From JAVVEG01 sp041751425 (lineage in GTDB: Bacteria > Pseudomonadota > Gammaproteobacteria > Pseudomonadales > Pseudohongiellaceae), in assembly GCA_041751425.1 (NCBI GenBank), contig JBGSXL010000013.1, forward strand, positions 62,001 to 126,000: a stretch of DNA of 64,000 nt, in the 5' to 3' direction. The position numbers and the translations under genes were made by a program. Under the pieces are notes generated by a model. That model had not been told where the DNA came from and did not search any database. It was given only the letters and a program-made list of their open reading frames with translations. Positions 16,712-24,456 of the stretch are shown here, piece after piece; position 1 is the stretch's first letter, and each line of letters starts with the position of its first letter.

Positions 16712-17563
16712 TTGACTTTCAACGTGGATAATGAAGCACTGCGGCAGATCTATCTGCAGAAGATGGGAATCCAACCCTGGTTCCCACGTTATTCCCTGCC
16801 GCATGCTGCGCAGCAGCGGACATATCCGGCAGGGGTAATGTTGCCGCAAACTACTGTTGCACCTGACGTTTCCGTGGACGACACCAAAGCAGATTCTGCC
16901 ATACTGCAATCGACGCTTAAGGAAATCGTCGCGCCCGCAGCGGCACCTCGTGTCAAGCAGACAACTGTTTTGGATACAGCGCCGCAGGCCAGCGAGGCGA
17001 TGGGCTCACATGATGCGCAACCGCATTTTGCATTCTCGTACCTCACAGTGAGCAGCCATCTGGCGGTCATCTGTGAAATTCCTTATCAAAGCCGTGGTCG
17101 CTTGCAGGCACCTGTGCGCGAAATACTGGCTAAAATCCTGGAGGCGCTAGGCATAGCTGTGCAGCCCGGCGCTACACCTGTTATTCATTTTCAATGGCCA
17201 TTGCAGGAAACGAATGAACAGGAGCAGGGCCTGGAAAATGCGCGACAGACTATTCATGGTTTCCTGGCTCGGCAGTTGCGCGACAGGCCTGTTCCGCTGC
17301 TTTTGGTGTTCAGCGAACAGTGGCCGGACTGGTTGTTCCCTGCCAACTATCTGGCAGAGAACGAGCAGCAACTGCAGGGTCTGCTGCAACATCCACACTT
17401 TGCTACTCGTGTTTTGGTGACACGCGGCCTGCATGCCATGCTGGCTGACGAAGCACTGAAAAAACCAGCCTGGATACAAATGAAGTCGTTGAAGGTGGAG
17501 CTGGATGCACTGGCAAAGTCGGCAGCGGGAACGCAACAGCATGCGGAAGGACAGTACGATTGA
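16712..17563 (+). CDS. Hypothetical protein, possible DNA polymerase III psi subunit (HolD-like)
   Basis: This 283-residue protein has no confident family match. Two facts suggest a divergent HolD: the N-terminal pattern RQIYLQKMGIQPWFPR resembles the psi-subunit N-terminus that binds the clamp loader, and rimI follows with overlapping stop and start (TGATG), as in holD-rimI operons. HolD is normally near 140 residues, so this product is about twice as long, with an Ala/Thr-rich linker at about 45-100. It begins with TTG preceded by AGGA nine bases upstream; no in-frame ATG occurs before residue 18. The C-terminal half includes HFQWPL and FSEQWPDWLFPANYLAE, which I cannot assign. Confidence 0.6.
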   Translation: MTFNVDNEALRQIYLQKMGIQPWFPRYSLPHAAQQRTYPAGVMLPQTTVAPDVSVDDTKADSAILQSTLKEIVAPAAAPRVKQTTVLDTAPQASEAMGSHDAQPHFAFSYLTVSSHLAVICEIPYQSRGRLQAPVREILAKILEALGIAVQPGATPVIHFQWPLQETNEQEQGLENARQTIHGFLARQLRDRPVPLLLVFSEQWPDWLFPANYLAENEQQLQGLLQHPHFATRVLVTRGLHAMLADEALKKPAWIQMKSLKVELDALAKSAAGTQQHAEGQYD

Positions 17564-18051
17564 TGTTAGCGTCAGCGGAAGAAAAGTTATCGGTAATCTG
17601 TCGGCCCATGCGCGCCAGCGACCTGGATCACGTTGTGCACAATGAAAATGTTTCCTACCAGAACCCGTGGTCAAAACGCATTTTTCTGGATTGCCTGCGC
17701 GCAGGTTATGAATGTTGGGTATTGGCAACTCGCGACAGAATTGTTTGCCACGGCGTTTTATCAGCGGACGTCGGTGAAAGCCATGTTCTCACTTTATGTG
17801 TGCATCCTGACTTTCGCGGCTCTGGATATGGCCGCAGAATGTTGCGACATTTGTTGTTGCAGGCTCATAAGAAAGGCGCCAGTGTCTGTTTTCTGGAAGT
17901 GCGTCCCTCCAACAGGGAAGCCAGGCAGCTTTATATTTCGATGGGATTTGTCCAGGTGGGTGAGCGTAAAAACTATTATCCTATAGACCCGGCTACCACC
18001 AGCCGTGAAGATGCTTTGATACTATCCCGCACTTTACCGTTTCAGTCCTGA
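17563..18051 (+). CDS. rimI: Ribosomal protein S18-alanine N-acetyltransferase
   Basis: RimI transfers an acetyl group from acetyl-CoA to the N-terminal alanine of ribosomal protein S18. The 162-residue GNAT domain shows the acetyl-CoA loop LTLCVHPDFRGSGYGRRML, then FLEVRPSNREARQLYISMGF, and the RimI-typical ending ERKNYYP...REDALILSR. ATG 17563 overlaps the upstream stop (TGATG), indicating translational coupling to the possible holD gene; a TTG one codon earlier is possible. A GGAAGG lies about 12 bases before the ATG. The last ten bases overlap the convergent small membrane-protein gene. Confidence 0.93.
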   Translation: MLASAEEKLSVICRPMRASDLDHVVHNENVSYQNPWSKRIFLDCLRAGYECWVLATRDRIVCHGVLSADVGESHVLTLCVHPDFRGSGYGRRMLRHLLLQAHKKGASVCFLEVRPSNREARQLYISMGFVQVGERKNYYPIDPATTSREDALILSRTLPFQS

Positions 18052-18302
18052 TTATTTTGATCAGCGTCCGACGACCGCAGTTTTCGGATAAGCTTCAACG
18101 CAAACTTGATGACAAAAACAACGGCAATCGCCGCCAGCGACATCGCCAGCACTAAAATGAAACTGCCCAGCAGATAACCCAACAATGTCATGCGAGGAAT
18201 ATCGTAGGACACTGACAGTGCATAGATCGACCCAATGGCGATAGCAATGCCACCTGCGACGGCGCGAGTCATCTTGCGAATTTTCAATCGAGGAATTTTC
18301 AA
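18042..18302 (-). CDS. Small inner-membrane hypothetical protein
   Basis: This 86-residue protein has two strong hydrophobic segments, VAGGIAIAIGSIYALSV and LLGYLLGSFILVLAMSLAAI, followed by a third hydrophobic stretch VVFVIKFALKLI and a basic then acidic tail. I recognise no family. I prefer the TTG at 18302 because AAGG lies six bases before it and because the upstream gene then ends eight bases earlier, a normal operon spacing; ATG 18272 is an alternative. It is the last gene of a minus-strand run hisC, zinc-finger protein, this gene. Its 3' end overlaps rimI by ten bases. Confidence 0.65.
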   Translation of the reverse strand: MKIPRLKIRKMTRAVAGGIAIAIGSIYALSVSYDIPRMTLLGYLLGSFILVLAMSLAAIAVVFVIKFALKLIRKLRSSDADQNNQD

Positions 18303-18310
18303 AACAAACC

Positions 18311-18793
18311 TTAAGCGTCTGCCCCATAGTCGGGCTTTTCGTCGACATTGCGATAAGTCTGTCGACAATCAGGAAATTGCGTACATCCCCAGAATTCACC
18401 AGTCTTACTCTTGCGCTTCTTGAGAAGGTGGCCACACAACCTGCAACGGAATGCTGCAGCAGGTTTCCCTTCATCGTCGGGTAATGTCACTTTGCAGCCG
18501 CGATTGTACCCTGTGCAATACCAATAATCGCCCTTGGCATTATTCGCCTTGATCATGCTGCGTGTGCAAACCGGGCAACGATAGCGCTCATCAGCTTCTT
18601 CGGACGGTTTTCCGTCTTTGTCAAACAAGCTGGTGGTGCAATCCGGGAAACCAGTGCAACCCCAGAAAGGTCCTTTTTTGCCCTCGATGCGGCGCATCGG
18701 CTTGCGGCAGCTCGGACAAAAATATTGCCTCCCGCCAGTTTCAGCTTCTGGCGCTTCAGGTTTGTTCAACGAATCAAACAGATCAGCACACAT
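18311..18793 (-). CDS. Topoisomerase-type C4 zinc-ribbon protein
   Basis: The protein consists of three tandem topoisomerase I C-terminal zinc ribbons: CPSC...WGCTGFPDC, CPVC...YCTGYNRGC and CRLC...WGCTQFPDC, each with four cysteines. It has no topoisomerase catalytic domain, so it is a stand-alone nucleic-acid-binding protein similar to YrdD. I chose ATG 18793 (MCADLFDSL) because AGGGG lies about seven bases upstream; a longer frame from 18862 would run close to hisC. It sits between hisC and a small membrane gene on the same strand and is probably cotranscribed. The nucleic acid target is unknown. Confidence 0.85.
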   Translation of the reverse strand: MCADLFDSLNKPEAPEAETGGRQYFCPSCRKPMRRIEGKKGPFWGCTGFPDCTTSLFDKDGKPSEEADERYRCPVCTRSMIKANNAKGDYWYCTGYNRGCKVTLPDDEGKPAAAFRCRLCGHLLKKRKSKTGEFWGCTQFPDCRQTYRNVDEKPDYGADA

Positions 18794-18864
18794 CTGCAAC
18801 CCCTGCAGTGGCATCAAACTTTGCGTATATTGCCGCCAGCAAAACGACAAGCGATTAAACAACT

Positions 18865-19965
18865 CTAATCTTCAGAGCGTAGAGACTCAGCCAGTTTCAA
18901 AAGCAACTGCGAGTTCTCTGCCGGGGTACCCACCGTGATGCGCAGTTTGTTCCGCAGTCTGGGTTGGTCGAAATAGCGCACCAGAATGCCTTTGTCTTTT
19001 AACTGTTGATAGAGATTTCTGGCGCGTTGTTCAGCATCAGTGTTCTGGCCGGCAGGTACCTCTACCAGAATAAAATTACTTTGAGTTGGCGCACAAGTCA
19101 GTCCCAATTCCGGCAATGCAGCCAACAAGCGGGCTCGCTCCTCACGTACTTTCTGCCAGGTATTGGCAGCGGCAGCTCGATCGGTAAGTGCGGCGGTTGC
19201 TAAGGCCTGGGAGATAAAATCAGTATTGTAGCTATCCTTGGTTTTGTAAAGCATAGGCGCCAGCAGCGAACTCGCTGCAATACCGTAGGCGAAACGCAGA
19301 CCAGCTAAAGAGTAACCTTTGCTCATGGTCCGCAGTATCAGCACATTGTCGAATTTGTGTACCAGCGCCACGGCGTCATACGCTTTATCCGGATCGATGA
19401 AATCTACGTAAGCCTCATCGATCACAAGTATGCCTTTGAATTCGCGTGCGATTGCCTCAAGGTCAGCAACCGGACTCAGGCGACCGGAGGGCGCATGGGG
19501 GTTGACCACGAAGACAATCTTTGCCTTTAGCGTGTTCAACTGGGCGGCGAAGTCGCGGGGCATTGACCAATCTTCCAGCAAGGGAACGCGGGCAATGTTA
19601 CAGCCTTGAATATCGGCCAGCACGGGATATAACGAATAACTCGGTTCGGCAATGGCCAGCGTGTCGCCAGCATCGGCAAATGTGGTAATGACCAGGCGTA
19701 ATAGTTCGTCACCACCATTGGTGGGGATAATATTGTCGATTTCCAGCTGGTGATAATCCGCTGCAATGCGCCGAAATTTATTGGCCAGCGGTTGTGGATA
19801 ACGCCGCAGATCGGCCACTTGGCAGTCGCGCAAAGCCTGCGCAACTGCGGCGCTGGCAGGGTAAGGATTCTCGTTGGTATTGAGTTTAATGACATCAGTC
19901 TGCGCAGGCTGCTCGCCCGAACTATAACCGGTCATTTTCTGGATATTGGGTCTTTCATAACTCAT
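18865..19965 (-). CDS. hisC: Histidinol-phosphate aminotransferase
   Basis: HisC transfers an amino group between glutamate and imidazole-acetol phosphate in histidine biosynthesis, using pyridoxal phosphate. The product (about 366 residues) shows KLNTNENPYP near the N-terminus, PTNGGDELLRLVI, FVVNPHAPSG, ILVIDEAYVDF, and the PLP-lysine region ILRTMSKGYSLAGLRFAYG. Broader activity on aromatic amino acids is possible in the HisC2 subgroup. The start is either ATG 19965 (MSYERPNIQ) or GTG 19977; I prefer the ATG. A 9-bp inverted repeat lies at the 5' end and may affect initiation. No other his genes are in the window; downstream are a zinc-ribbon protein and a small membrane protein. Confidence 0.93.
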   Translation of the reverse strand: MSYERPNIQKMTGYSSGEQPAQTDVIKLNTNENPYPASAAVAQALRDCQVADLRRYPQPLANKFRRIAADYHQLEIDNIIPTNGGDELLRLVITTFADAGDTLAIAEPSYSLYPVLADIQGCNIARVPLLEDWSMPRDFAAQLNTLKAKIVFVVNPHAPSGRLSPVADLEAIAREFKGILVIDEAYVDFIDPDKAYDAVALVHKFDNVLILRTMSKGYSLAGLRFAYGIAASSLLAPMLYKTKDSYNTDFISQALATAALTDRAAAANTWQKVREERARLLAALPELGLTCAPTQSNFILVEVPAGQNTDAEQRARNLYQQLKDKGILVRYFDQPRLRNKLRITVGTPAENSQLLLKLAESLRSED

Positions 19966-19973
19966 TGAGATCA

Positions 19974-20005
19974 GCACTTTTCGGGGGTGAATATAGGAAA
20001 AGTGC
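19974..20005 (-). promoter_or_regulatory. Inverted repeat at the hisC 5' end
   Basis: GCACTTTTC (19974-19982) and GAAAAGTGC (19997-20005) form perfect 9-bp arms separated by 14 bases. On the minus strand the hairpin ends eight bases before ATG 19965 and includes the alternative GTG. It could be an operator or a structure that masks the ribosome binding site; both are inferences. Confidence 0.35.
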
Positions 20006-20053
20006 CAAGGTTACTCGCTAATACTGCGGGTATCAAATAGTTGCGGTAAGAGC

Positions 20054-20085
20054 ACGTGCGAAGAGGTTTAGGTGACCTCGCACGT
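20054..20085 (-). terminator. Stem-loop after the GIGH-motif protein gene
   Basis: ACGTGCG (20054-20060) pairs with CGCACGT (20079-20085), and AGGT/ACCT continues the stem after a three-base bulge. It begins 17 bp after the stop of the minus-strand gene ending at 20103. No T-tract follows, so termination is a guess from position. Confidence 0.3.
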
Positions 20086-20102
20086 TGTCATGTCGGGCTG
20101 CT

Positions 20103-20987
20103 TCAGGGATATCGCACATTGCTGTAAGTTTCTGCTCTTCGTTCCCAACCCAGGGTCCAGCGGTTCTCGTTACGCTCTGGAGCTGAGTTCGCGACCCGTC
20201 TTGCCAAAACTGCTTTTGCAGCATGGGTGAATTGGTGCAGTAGAGACTGGTGGTTAGGCTGTTGTTGCGAATCACGCAGCATCTGCTCCAGCACCTGCAA
20301 TAATCCCCAACCCTCACCCTGATAACGCTCGCCGCTGGCTGTTCCTTCTCCCTTGAAGTTCACGTAATCAATCAGGGCATACATGCCTAAAGGTGGGTGA
20401 CTGTTGGCAATCTGATAGAAAAGAGCCTCCACGGCATCAGAGTTATCGCTTGCCTGACGTAAAGCGGGTACTGATGCATAAAGTCTGTTTATGATGAATT
20501 CTACTTGCACAGGCTTGGTGTCATAGAGGAACTGGCGCAATTCAGTCAATTCAGGACCATCGATGGCGGCATGAAACTCAGCGCTGTCAGTCCAGGGGGA
20601 GTGCATGCCGGGAAGCGTGTCCAACCAGGCCGGAACCGCTACACCGCGCGTCTTGTAGTGCCTGATAAGGGCAGGAAAACTCTCCAGAAAGGGGTCGCTT
20701 TGATTTTCCCGGTACCAGATGAAATGGCCGATACCCAGGGATGGAAAATCTTCCCCTGCGTTCCAACTGGTTAAGCAAGGTATTTTCAGGTTACACTCAT
20801 TCGCAAAAATGCGTTCCCCAATCCAGCCAGCCTGTTCCTGGGTAAGCTGGGGGGTCTGTTCGATAACGGTTTGCGCAGCGGCACCTGGCAGAATCAGCGC
20901 TAAAAGCAGGCCGATCAGCACAGTGACAGAAGCTATAAAACGGGCTGATTGATTCTGCGGTTGCACGGTCATCTCGAATGAATGCAC
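20103..20987 (-). CDS. Secreted lysozyme-like hypothetical protein (GIGH motif)
   Basis: This 294-residue protein has an N-terminal signal sequence (hydrophobic VTVLIGLLLALILPGAAAQ, cleavage likely after AAA or AAQ), so it should be periplasmic or secreted. The conserved-looking block is ERIFANEC, then LTSWNAGEDFPSLGIGHFIW. GIGH after an acidic stretch recalls the active-site hairpin of phage-type (GH24) lysozymes, but spacing differs and I cannot assign the family. Two cysteines in NECNLKIPC may form a disulfide. It starts with GTG 20987, with AGGA nine bases upstream; ATG 20972 is possible. It is divergent from the T2SS/pilus-type ATPase gene. Confidence 0.75.
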   Translation of the reverse strand: MHSFEMTVQPQNQSARFIASVTVLIGLLLALILPGAAAQTVIEQTPQLTQEQAGWIGERIFANECNLKIPCLTSWNAGEDFPSLGIGHFIWYRENQSDPFLESFPALIRHYKTRGVAVPAWLDTLPGMHSPWTDSAEFHAAIDGPELTELRQFLYDTKPVQVEFIINRLYASVPALRQASDNSDAVEALFYQIANSHPPLGMYALIDYVNFKGEGTASGERYQGEGWGLLQVLEQMLRDSQQQPNHQSLLHQFTHAAKAVLARRVANSAPERNENRWTLGWERRAETYSNVRYP

Positions 20988-21045
20988 AGCGATTTATCCT
21001 GAATGTTGTTGACGCCAACTTTATAAGAGTCAGAGTAACAGATAA

Positions 21046-23334
21046 ATGTCTGAAGCTGCAGCGGTAGAAATCCAGGAATCCAAAGAAGCGCAGGATGAGT
21101 TTGCGCGCGGTTTGACGCTCATCTACCAACGCCTGAAAAAAAGCAAACATCTGAAGAAAGCCATGAAAGAAGTGGAGAACCCGCTTCTGGAATTGCTTGA
21201 CGTCCGGCTTTTCACCATTTACCAAAGTGTCCACAACGGCAAGGAAATTCTTGCCAGCTTTAAAGGTGGCGATCCAGATGACAATTCCGCCAATGAAATT
21301 CGTGTACCTTTCAGCCCGACTTCTCTGGCCGGTTATGTTGCACTGAGCCAAAGACCTTTGATGGTCAGAAATGTTCTGAATACGCAGGAGTTGCTGGACA
21401 TTCACCCGCGCCTGCAATTTGACAAGCGTTTTACTGAAGCCAAAGGCTGGGCGGTGCGATCAATGATCGTGGTGCCTATCAAAGATGAAATTCTGCTGGG
21501 CGTATTGCAGCTTATCAATTTCGAAGGCGATAGAGAGTTTACCAAAGCAGATATGCGCCATGCCTTGATGATGGCGCAGATGCTGGCCAAGCAATTCCGT
21601 GCAGAGTTGCAGAGCACCCAGGGTCCATATGACTACCTGGTGCAGATCAACAAGATCTCCAGTAAAGATCTGGATGAAATACAAAGCAAAGCAGCACTTT
21701 ATGGCGGCACTGTTTCAAAAGTGTTGATGGAAGACTACGGCATAGAAGCAGATCTGATCGGCAAGTCGTTGGAATATTACTACCGTGTTCCTTATATGAA
21801 GTACCAGCCTTCACATACCCTGCCATTTGAACTGGTGGAAAATATTGGCGCCAGCTATCTGCGTAATAATCTCTGGTTGCCGGTCGCCGGCACCAAAGAG
21901 GAAGCCGTTATCCTGATAGACGACCCAAGCGATTATCAGCGCATCATGGAAATTCAGGGCGTGCTCAATGCCCGCAATTATGTCTTCCGGGTAGGTTTGC
22001 CTGAACATATTCTGCAGTATTTGCGCGAAGAAGGGGGTGACGAGACCGAGGCCGGTTTTGATGATGTGTTTTCACGTTTGGAGGAACAGGGTGGTATCGA
22101 GCTGGATTCCGAAGAGGAAACAGAAGAAGAGAATCTCGCAGCGACCTCAGCCATCATTCAATTGGTCAATCGAATCATTACGGAATCCGACAGACTTGGC
22201 GCATCGGATATTCATGTGGAACCTGGCAAGGATAATTCACCGGGTATAGTGCGTATTCGAGTCGATGGTATCTGCCGTGAGTTACTCAAGGTTCCGCGCG
22301 AACATACGTCAGCATTGATTGCGCGAATCAAAGTAATTTCGCGTCTCAATATCGCAGAGCGACGTTTGCCGCAGGATGGTAAATGCAAACTGAAAGTGCG
22401 TGGTAAGAAACTTGAGTTGCGGGTTGCCACTGTGCCAACAGTGAATGGTGAAAGTGCTGTGCTGCGGTTGTTGGCGGCCGGAAGTGCCATGCCCTTGGAA
22501 AAGCTCAATCTCTCTGAGCCTAATTTTGAAAAAATTGTTGAACTGTGCGGGCATCCCCATGGCCTGCTTCTCGTAGTTGGTCCAACAGGATCTGGTAAAA
22601 CAACAACGCTGCACGGAGTCCTGGGTTATATCAATACTCCCGACCGAAAAATCTGGACCGCTGAAGATCCGGTGGAAATCACTCAACCCGGCTTGCAACA
22701 GGTGCAGGTGTTGCCCAAGATAAATTTCACGTTCGCGACGGCTATGCGCGCTTTCCTGCGGGCCGATCCTGATGTCATTCTGATTGGTGAGATGCGGGAT
22801 GAGGAAACAGCCAATATTGGCGTAGAAGCATCGTTGACGGGACACTTGGTACTTTCGACATTGCATACCAACTCGGCGCCGGAAACCATTACCCGCCTGT
22901 TGGATCTTGGCCTCGATCCGGTCAATTTCTCAGATGCGTTGCTGGGTGTTCTCGCGCAGCGACTGATGCGCACACTCTGCAGTGACTGCAAAGAAAGCTA
23001 CAAGCCGAAACCGGAGGACCTGGATCATCTGGTCAACAGTTATGGCAGAGAACAATTTGTTGATTTAGGTATTGATCTGGAGACGGTGCAGTTGAACCGT
23101 CCCGTAGGTTGCGCTGAGTGTGGCGAGACTGGTTATAAAGGTCGCACAGGCATCCATGAGCTGTTGGTGGGCACCCATGAGCTGCGCAGCCTCATCTACA
23201 ATAAAGCGGATCTGGGTGCATTGCGTACGCAGGCTCTGAAAGATGGCATGCGTACTTTGAAGCAGGACGGTATCCTGAAAATTTTTATGGGACTGAGCGA
23301 CTATAAGCAGTTATTGCGCGTAGTTGCAGAATAA
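21046..23334 (+). CDS. GspE/PilB-family ATPase with N-terminal GAF domain
   Basis: This 762-residue secretion/pilus ATPase has an unusual start: residues about 15-190 look like a GAF sensor domain (RVPFSPTSLAGYVALSQRPL, MIVVPIKDEILLGVLQLINF). An MshEN-type region follows (about 200-345), a known c-di-GMP-binding module in this family, then the T2SSE ATPase core. Walker A is GPTGSGKTTTLHG near residue 510, the Walker B region is DPDVILIGEMRDEET near 570, and two CxxC pairs near 645 and 690 form the zinc site. No pilC, gspF or pilin gene is nearby, so the partner machine is unknown. A diguanylate cyclase is encoded 5.5 kb upstream. A 12-bp tandem repeat spans its stop codon. Confidence 0.9.
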   Translation: MSEAAAVEIQESKEAQDEFARGLTLIYQRLKKSKHLKKAMKEVENPLLELLDVRLFTIYQSVHNGKEILASFKGGDPDDNSANEIRVPFSPTSLAGYVALSQRPLMVRNVLNTQELLDIHPRLQFDKRFTEAKGWAVRSMIVVPIKDEILLGVLQLINFEGDREFTKADMRHALMMAQMLAKQFRAELQSTQGPYDYLVQINKISSKDLDEIQSKAALYGGTVSKVLMEDYGIEADLIGKSLEYYYRVPYMKYQPSHTLPFELVENIGASYLRNNLWLPVAGTKEEAVILIDDPSDYQRIMEIQGVLNARNYVFRVGLPEHILQYLREEGGDETEAGFDDVFSRLEEQGGIELDSEEETEEENLAATSAIIQLVNRIITESDRLGASDIHVEPGKDNSPGIVRIRVDGICRELLKVPREHTSALIARIKVISRLNIAERRLPQDGKCKLKVRGKKLELRVATVPTVNGESAVLRLLAAGSAMPLEKLNLSEPNFEKIVELCGHPHGLLLVVGPTGSGKTTTLHGVLGYINTPDRKIWTAEDPVEITQPGLQQVQVLPKINFTFATAMRAFLRADPDVILIGEMRDEETANIGVEASLTGHLVLSTLHTNSAPETITRLLDLGLDPVNFSDALLGVLAQRLMRTLCSDCKESYKPKPEDLDHLVNSYGREQFVDLGIDLETVQLNRPVGCAECGETGYKGRTGIHELLVGTHELRSLIYNKADLGALRTQALKDGMRTLKQDGILKIFMGLSDYKQLLRVVAE

Positions 23335-23358
23335 GTTGCAGAATAAGTTGCAGAATAA
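23323..23358. repeat. 12-bp tandem repeat across a stop codon, three units
   Basis: GTTGCAGAATAA occurs three times in a row at 23323-23334, 23335-23346 and 23347-23358. The first copy encodes the last three residues (VAE) and stop of the GAF-T2SSE ATPase; the next two keep the same frame and each ends in TAA. A decayed fourth copy (GCTGCGG) follows. Confidence 0.95.
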
Positions 23359-23387
23359 GCTGCGGGTGGTTTCGGCAACTTCCTGTC

Positions 23388-23846
23388 TCAGAAACGCATC
23401 AGACTACTGAATATTTGAAAGTTGGCTAGCTGCCATTCCCCTTCATGATGCAATTCAGCTTCAATTCTGGCGATATGATTATTGAAGCTGGCGTGCAATG
23501 TATATTTTGCCATTGGTGTAGCAGTAAAATTCAAAACCGACGGCACATAGAGTTCTCCCCGTGCCTCATCAATCCTTATTAACCGACCATGCCGCGCAAA
23601 AACATCGTACATATGGATCATGCTGATTTCTTCCGGCGAACCAGGCAACGGCGGATTAATCATGCGGACCGTGATAATGTCAGGATTCCAACTGAAGCCC
23701 AGCGACCGGATCAGTTGCAGCACCAATTCACTGCTGTTTTTTTCCAGGCGAACCTGCTTTTGCCGGTCGATCTCAATAACCGCGATAGTTGCCGCCACTA
23801 TGAAGAGAATGAGGAAAAAACTGTTGAAAATATGTGATCTTTTCAT
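23388..23846 (-). CDS. Single-pass membrane hypothetical protein
   Basis: This protein of about 152 residues has one N-terminal transmembrane helix (FNSFFLILFIVAATIAVIEI) with a short basic cytoplasmic end, then a soluble, probably periplasmic domain. It has no motif I recognise. The start at ATG 23846 (MKRSHIF) has GGA five bases upstream. It is convergent with the GAF-T2SSE ATPase gene, 53 bp from that stop. The topology resembles bitopic pilus-assembly or division accessory proteins, but there is no sequence support for such a role. Confidence 0.65.
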   Translation of the reverse strand: MKRSHIFNSFFLILFIVAATIAVIEIDRQKQVRLEKNSSELVLQLIRSLGFSWNPDIITVRMINPPLPGSPEEISMIHMYDVFARHGRLIRIDEARGELYVPSVLNFTATPMAKYTLHASFNNHIARIEAELHHEGEWQLANFQIFSSLMRF

Positions 23847-24456
23847 GGGATCCGCTGGCATTGTTGTGTCAAATTGACGTGATGATGCGCGTCTGAATTA
23901 TTACATGTTTCCTGATCTACTTTGGCACGAAAATTATAGTGTAAAAAAGTCCAATAAAAACAGCGCTAAATTGCTTTCATTTAATCGAAAAGGTGATTTG
24001 TTAGCGTGTTTTATGCACAAAAATGTCACGGTTGTCACTTTTAATGCAGAAAAACAGGGGTTTTTCTAAAAAAGTAGTGGTTAAAATACGTAAGTTAATG
24101 ATATTTAACGATTATTACGTTTGGATAAAAAACAACCAAACTGAGTCAAAGTGCCTTAATTTCAGTGTTTGCAGTACTTTTTTAAGAGTTATCAACTGAG
24201 TTATCCACAGATTCTGTGGAAAAGATTGGCATTATTTTGCTCCATAGTTCCCCCCTGCCGTCAATCAATGAATTTTAAAAGATCGCGACTAAGCGTGCAG
24301 CGCATGTTCGAAGTCTGGGGAGAGACGAAACATTCAGGGAATTTTTTGTTACTGGTAGTGTCTATGAAGGCAATTTTTAGCAGATTATAGTTTTGTCTTA
24401 ATTCGGCATTGATGCTATTGTAAGATCGTTCGTAAACAGCTGGCCAGAGCGAGGAA
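23847..24456. other. AT-rich 610-bp intergenic region with DnaA-box-like sites
   Basis: The region from about 23920 to 24240 is visibly AT-rich compared with its neighbours, with several runs of A and T. It contains TTATGCACA at 24011-24019, TTATCCACA at 24201-24209 and, on the minus strand, TTTTCCACA at 24215-24223, all fitting the DnaA-box consensus. TGTCAC occurs twice in 24024-24038. No open frame of credible coding quality is seen. Confidence 0.6.
24201..24223. promoter_or_regulatory. Paired inverted DnaA-box-like sites
   Basis: TTATCCACA (24201-24209, plus strand) and TTTTCCACA (24215-24223, minus strand) face each other five bases apart. The first is an exact match to the high-affinity bacterial DnaA box. 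A single match could be chance, but the close inverted pair and a third site at 24011 make a DnaA-binding role plausible. Confidence 0.45.

Noticed and set aside
23847..24456. Chromosomal origin of replication
   Set aside because: DnaA-box-like sites and AT-richness are present, but dnaA, dnaN, gidA/mnmG and rpmH are not nearby, and only three sites are found.
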